A DNA stretch of 15,148 nucleotides, from positions 1-15,148 of the forward strand of contig CAZVEV010000131.1 in NCBI GenBank assembly GCA_964625865.1. The letters are read 5' to 3'. This DNA is from CAZVEV01 sp964625865. Lineage in GTDB: Bacteria > Planctomycetota > Phycisphaerae > SM23-33. A program made the position numbers and the translations under genes. Shown piece by piece: positions 13,545 to 15,148 of this stretch. Numbering within the stretch: the stretch's first letter is position 1; each line of letters starts with the position of its first letter. The notes beneath the pieces are model-generated. The model was given only the letters and a program-made list of their open reading frames with translations, was not told the DNA's origin and ran no database searches.

Positions 13545-13745
13545 TCAGACCTTCTGGACGTTGGTGGCCTTGGGGCCCTTTTCGCCCTGGGCCAGTTCGA
13601 ATGTGACCTCTTCGCCTTCGGCCAGCGACCTGAAGCCTTCGGTGGCGATGTCGCTCTGGTGGACGAACACGTCCGTGCCGTCGTCGGCGGTGATGAACCC
13701 GAAGCCCTTGGTGTCATTGAACCACTTGACTTTGCCTGTTGCCAT
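13545..13745 (-). CDS. Cold-shock domain protein (CspA family), 66 aa
   Basis: A complete single cold-shock domain that binds single-stranded RNA/DNA and acts as an RNA chaperone in the cytoplasm. It begins MATGKVKWFNDTKGFGFI, which includes RNP1 (KGFGFI), continues with RNP2 (VFVHQSDI) and ends GPKATNVQKV. The length is that of the family. The ATG at 13745 has AAGGAG with 8-nt spacing; the ATG at 13751 would leave only 2 nt. A gap of about 260 bp separates it from the next gene upstream, leaving room for the long, structured leader known for cspA genes. It ends at a strong terminator (13501-13526). Confidence 0.96.
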   Translation of the reverse strand: MATGKVKWFNDTKGFGFITADDGTDVFVHQSDIATEGFRSLAEGEEVTFELAQGEKGPKATNVQKV

Positions 13746-13888
13746 GAACATGGCTCCTTGAATCAGCGTGGTGGATTCACAGGGGGATTCATCCAAGATC
13801 ACTGACTCGCCCCCGCAGGCCGATGGGCGGTCCGCGGAGAGGACACCTGGGTGCATGCTGTAAACGAAAACGGATGCCAACCGCATTC

Positions 13889-13927
13889 GCCGGCAGGGCG
13901 GGGAACCTTTCTCCAGCGTCTGCCGGC
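13889..13927 (-). promoter_or_regulatory. Hairpin in the presumed 5' leader of the cold-shock gene
   Basis: GCCGGCAG (13889-13896) pairs perfectly with CTGCCGGC (13920-13927), enclosing a 23-base loop, about 145 nt before the csp start codon. E. coli cspA has a long leader that refolds with temperature; this hairpin is in the right place for a comparable element, but no sequence match to it is claimed. Confidence 0.35.
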
Positions 13928-13949
13928 CCGTGTTCTGCTTTTCTGGAGT

Positions 13950-13979
13950 GTTCTATCGGTCCGCGCGTATGGAAAACAA
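13950..13979 (-). promoter_or_regulatory. Weak candidate promoter of the cold-shock gene
   Basis: On the minus strand TTGTTT (13979-13974) and TAGAAC (13955-13950) are 18 bases apart. The matches are mediocre (three and four of six). If real, the leader would be close to 200 nt, consistent with cspA-type genes. Confidence 0.22.
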
Positions 13980-14006
13980 GAGCAATAATTCACGCCCGAC
14001 TGACCG

Positions 14007-14969
14007 TCAGCGTCTGTAGATAGCGTAGCCGATGTATCCGGCGTAGCCGGCGAGCATGAGGGCCGCTTCCCAGCGGTCGAGCATGCGCCTCCTGCCGGTG
14101 AACATGGTGATGAACAGCACGAGCGAGGCGGCCATCAGCACGCCGGCGTCGACGTTGAAGGCCGACGAGTAGTCCACCGGATTGACCAGGGCGCTGATCC
14201 CGAGGACCATCAGAACGTTGAAGACGCACGATCCGACGACGTTGCCCACCGCGATGTCGCAGCGTCCCCTGCGGGCCGCAACCGCAGAGGTGACCAGTTC
14301 GGGCAGGGACGTGCCCACCGCGACAATCGTGCAGGCGATCAACTTCTCGCTGACGCCCAGATGCCTTGCCACGTCAATCGCGCCCTCGACGGTCAGGTGG
14401 CCGCCCGCGAACAGTCCCCCCATCCCGCCGACCACCATCAGGGCCGACGCCCACCCCGGATAGACCGCTACGTCGTGATCCGTCGATGACTCGGTGCGCG
14501 TCAGCGCGAACGTGTAGGCCATGAAGCCGCCGAACAGCACGAGCAGCACGAGCCCGTCGATACGACTGAGTTGACCGTCGCCCACCCCGCCGTGCCAGGA
14601 ATCGTAGACCAGGGCGAGCATCACGCCGGTGGCCAGCAGGACAAACGGGATTTCCTTCCAGACGGTGTTCCTCAGGACGCTCAGTGGGCGGACCAGGCCC
14701 GCCACGCCGAGGATCAGAAGGATGTTGGCCAGGTTCGAGCCGATGATGTTGCCGAACACGATCGCGTGCTGGCCGCGGTAGGCCGCCAGCGTGTTGATGA
14801 CCAGTTCAGGCGCCGAGGTGCCCAGGGCCACTACCGTCAGGCCGATCACGATCTCCGGGACGGCGAGTTTCTTGGCGATGGACCCGGCCCCGCGAATGAG
14901 GGCCTCGGCGCCGGTGATCAGCAGGATGATTCCGCCGACAATGAAGACTATGGGCAGCAGTAACGCCAT
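14007..14969 (-). CDS. Calcium/sodium antiporter, CaCA superfamily (YrbG-like), 320 aa
   Basis: An inner-membrane exchanger with about ten transmembrane helices in two inverted halves. The diagnostic alpha repeats are both present: ALGTSAPELVIN (about 49-60) with GNIIGSNLANI (73-83), and AVGTSLPELVTS (217-228) with GNVVGSCVFNV (242-252). The acidic residues of both GTS.PE motifs that bind Ca2+ are intact. Length and layout match the YrbG-like bacterial members of the K+-dependent Na+/Ca2+ exchanger family; which ions it carries is inferred. The ATG at 14969 begins directly at the first membrane helix; a GTG at 14999 would add ten polar residues. The Shine-Dalgarno is weak in both cases. It has its own promoter at 15035-15063. 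Confidence 0.92.
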   Translation of the reverse strand: MALLLPIVFIVGGIILLITGAEALIRGAGSIAKKLAVPEIVIGLTVVALGTSAPELVINTLAAYRGQHAIVFGNIIGSNLANILLILGVAGLVRPLSVLRNTVWKEIPFVLLATGVMLALVYDSWHGGVGDGQLSRIDGLVLLVLFGGFMAYTFALTRTESSTDHDVAVYPGWASALMVVGGMGGLFAGGHLTVEGAIDVARHLGVSEKLIACTIVAVGTSLPELVTSAVAARRGRCDIAVGNVVGSCVFNVLMVLGISALVNPVDYSSAFNVDAGVLMAASLVLFITMFTGRRRMLDRWEAALMLAGYAGYIGYAIYRR

Positions 14970-15034
14970 ATCCGGTATCCGTTTGCACTGACGTTGCACG
15001 TCTCGTGATTTCGGGGTTCGTCCGTGTGGTCACG

Positions 15035-15063
15035 GTTGTACGCACCCGCCCTGCGCCAGTCAA
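15035..15063 (-). promoter_or_regulatory. Sigma70-like promoter of the antiporter gene
   Basis: On the minus strand TTGACT (15063-15058) and TACAAC (15040-15035) are exactly 17 bases apart, matching the consensus at five and four positions. Transcription would begin near 15028, about 60 nt before the ATG at 14969. Confidence 0.6.
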
Positions 15064-15111
15064 GAACAACTGCCCCGGGGCCACCATCCTCCGCGCCGGG
15101 TGCCGCCTATG

Positions 15112-15148
15112 AAGAGCGAGAGATCAAGATAAATCTCCCATGGCTCTT
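15112..15148. repeat. Nested inverted repeat at the window edge
   Basis: AAGAGC (15112-15117) pairs with GCTCTT (15143-15148), and inside it GAGAT (15120-15124) pairs with ATCTC (15133-15137). It may continue beyond the window. It could be a terminator of a gene lying outside, but nothing confirms this. Confidence 0.35.

Overview
The window looks like chromosome from a high-GC bacterium of the Planctomycetota, probably Phycisphaerae-like. The evidence is the set of protein families, not a marker gene: two secreted PQQ-type beta-propellers that open with W-P-x-[WF]-R-G, a secreted leucine-rich-repeat protein built of TDAGL-type repeats, a LamG lipoprotein, a ThiD2-ThiE fusion, and a serine protease paired with an HtrA-like pseudoprotease. 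No rRNA, tRNA, CRISPR array, transposase or phage gene was seen. All lineage statements are inference.

Layout. 1-233 holds no recognisable gene, only a small hairpin. 234-2140 (minus) is the thiamine gene thiE with an N-terminal ThiD2 domain, followed 38 bp downstream by a lower-GC gene for an HhH-GPD-fold protein that looks acquired. 2354-3607 (minus) is glyA. 3608-3947 is a promoter-rich gap with a palindromic REP/BIME-like element (family A). 3948-6138 (plus) is a two-gene operon: an S1C/HtrA-like protease with an intact triad and one PDZ domain, then a paralogue that has lost the catalytic His and Ser and carries its PDZ domain inside the protease fold. A second family A palindrome follows at 6163-6237. 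6257-7873 (plus) is the LRR protein and 7986-8945 (plus) an aldo/keto reductase with a strong sigma70-like promoter. Converging on it are a LamG lipoprotein gene and a YbjQ-domain membrane protein gene, probably co-transcribed (8955-10251, minus). 10330-10500 holds nested palindromes (family B). Two PQQ-propeller genes are divergent around 11758-11928. 13240-13544 contains a near-perfect 38-bp inverted repeat (family B), a folded intergenic region, and the terminator of a cold-shock protein gene (13545-13745, minus). The window closes with a Na+/Ca2+ exchanger-family antiporter (14007-14969, minus) that has its own promoter.

Function. The housekeeping part covers thiamine, one-carbon metabolism, cold shock and cation transport. 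The rest is an envelope-directed set (protease/pseudoprotease, LRR, LamG, two propellers), nearly all with signal peptides, typical of planctomycete surface and periplasmic repertoires. The most interesting points are the PDZ-in-protease insertion of the pseudoprotease and the two families of dispersed intergenic palindromes.
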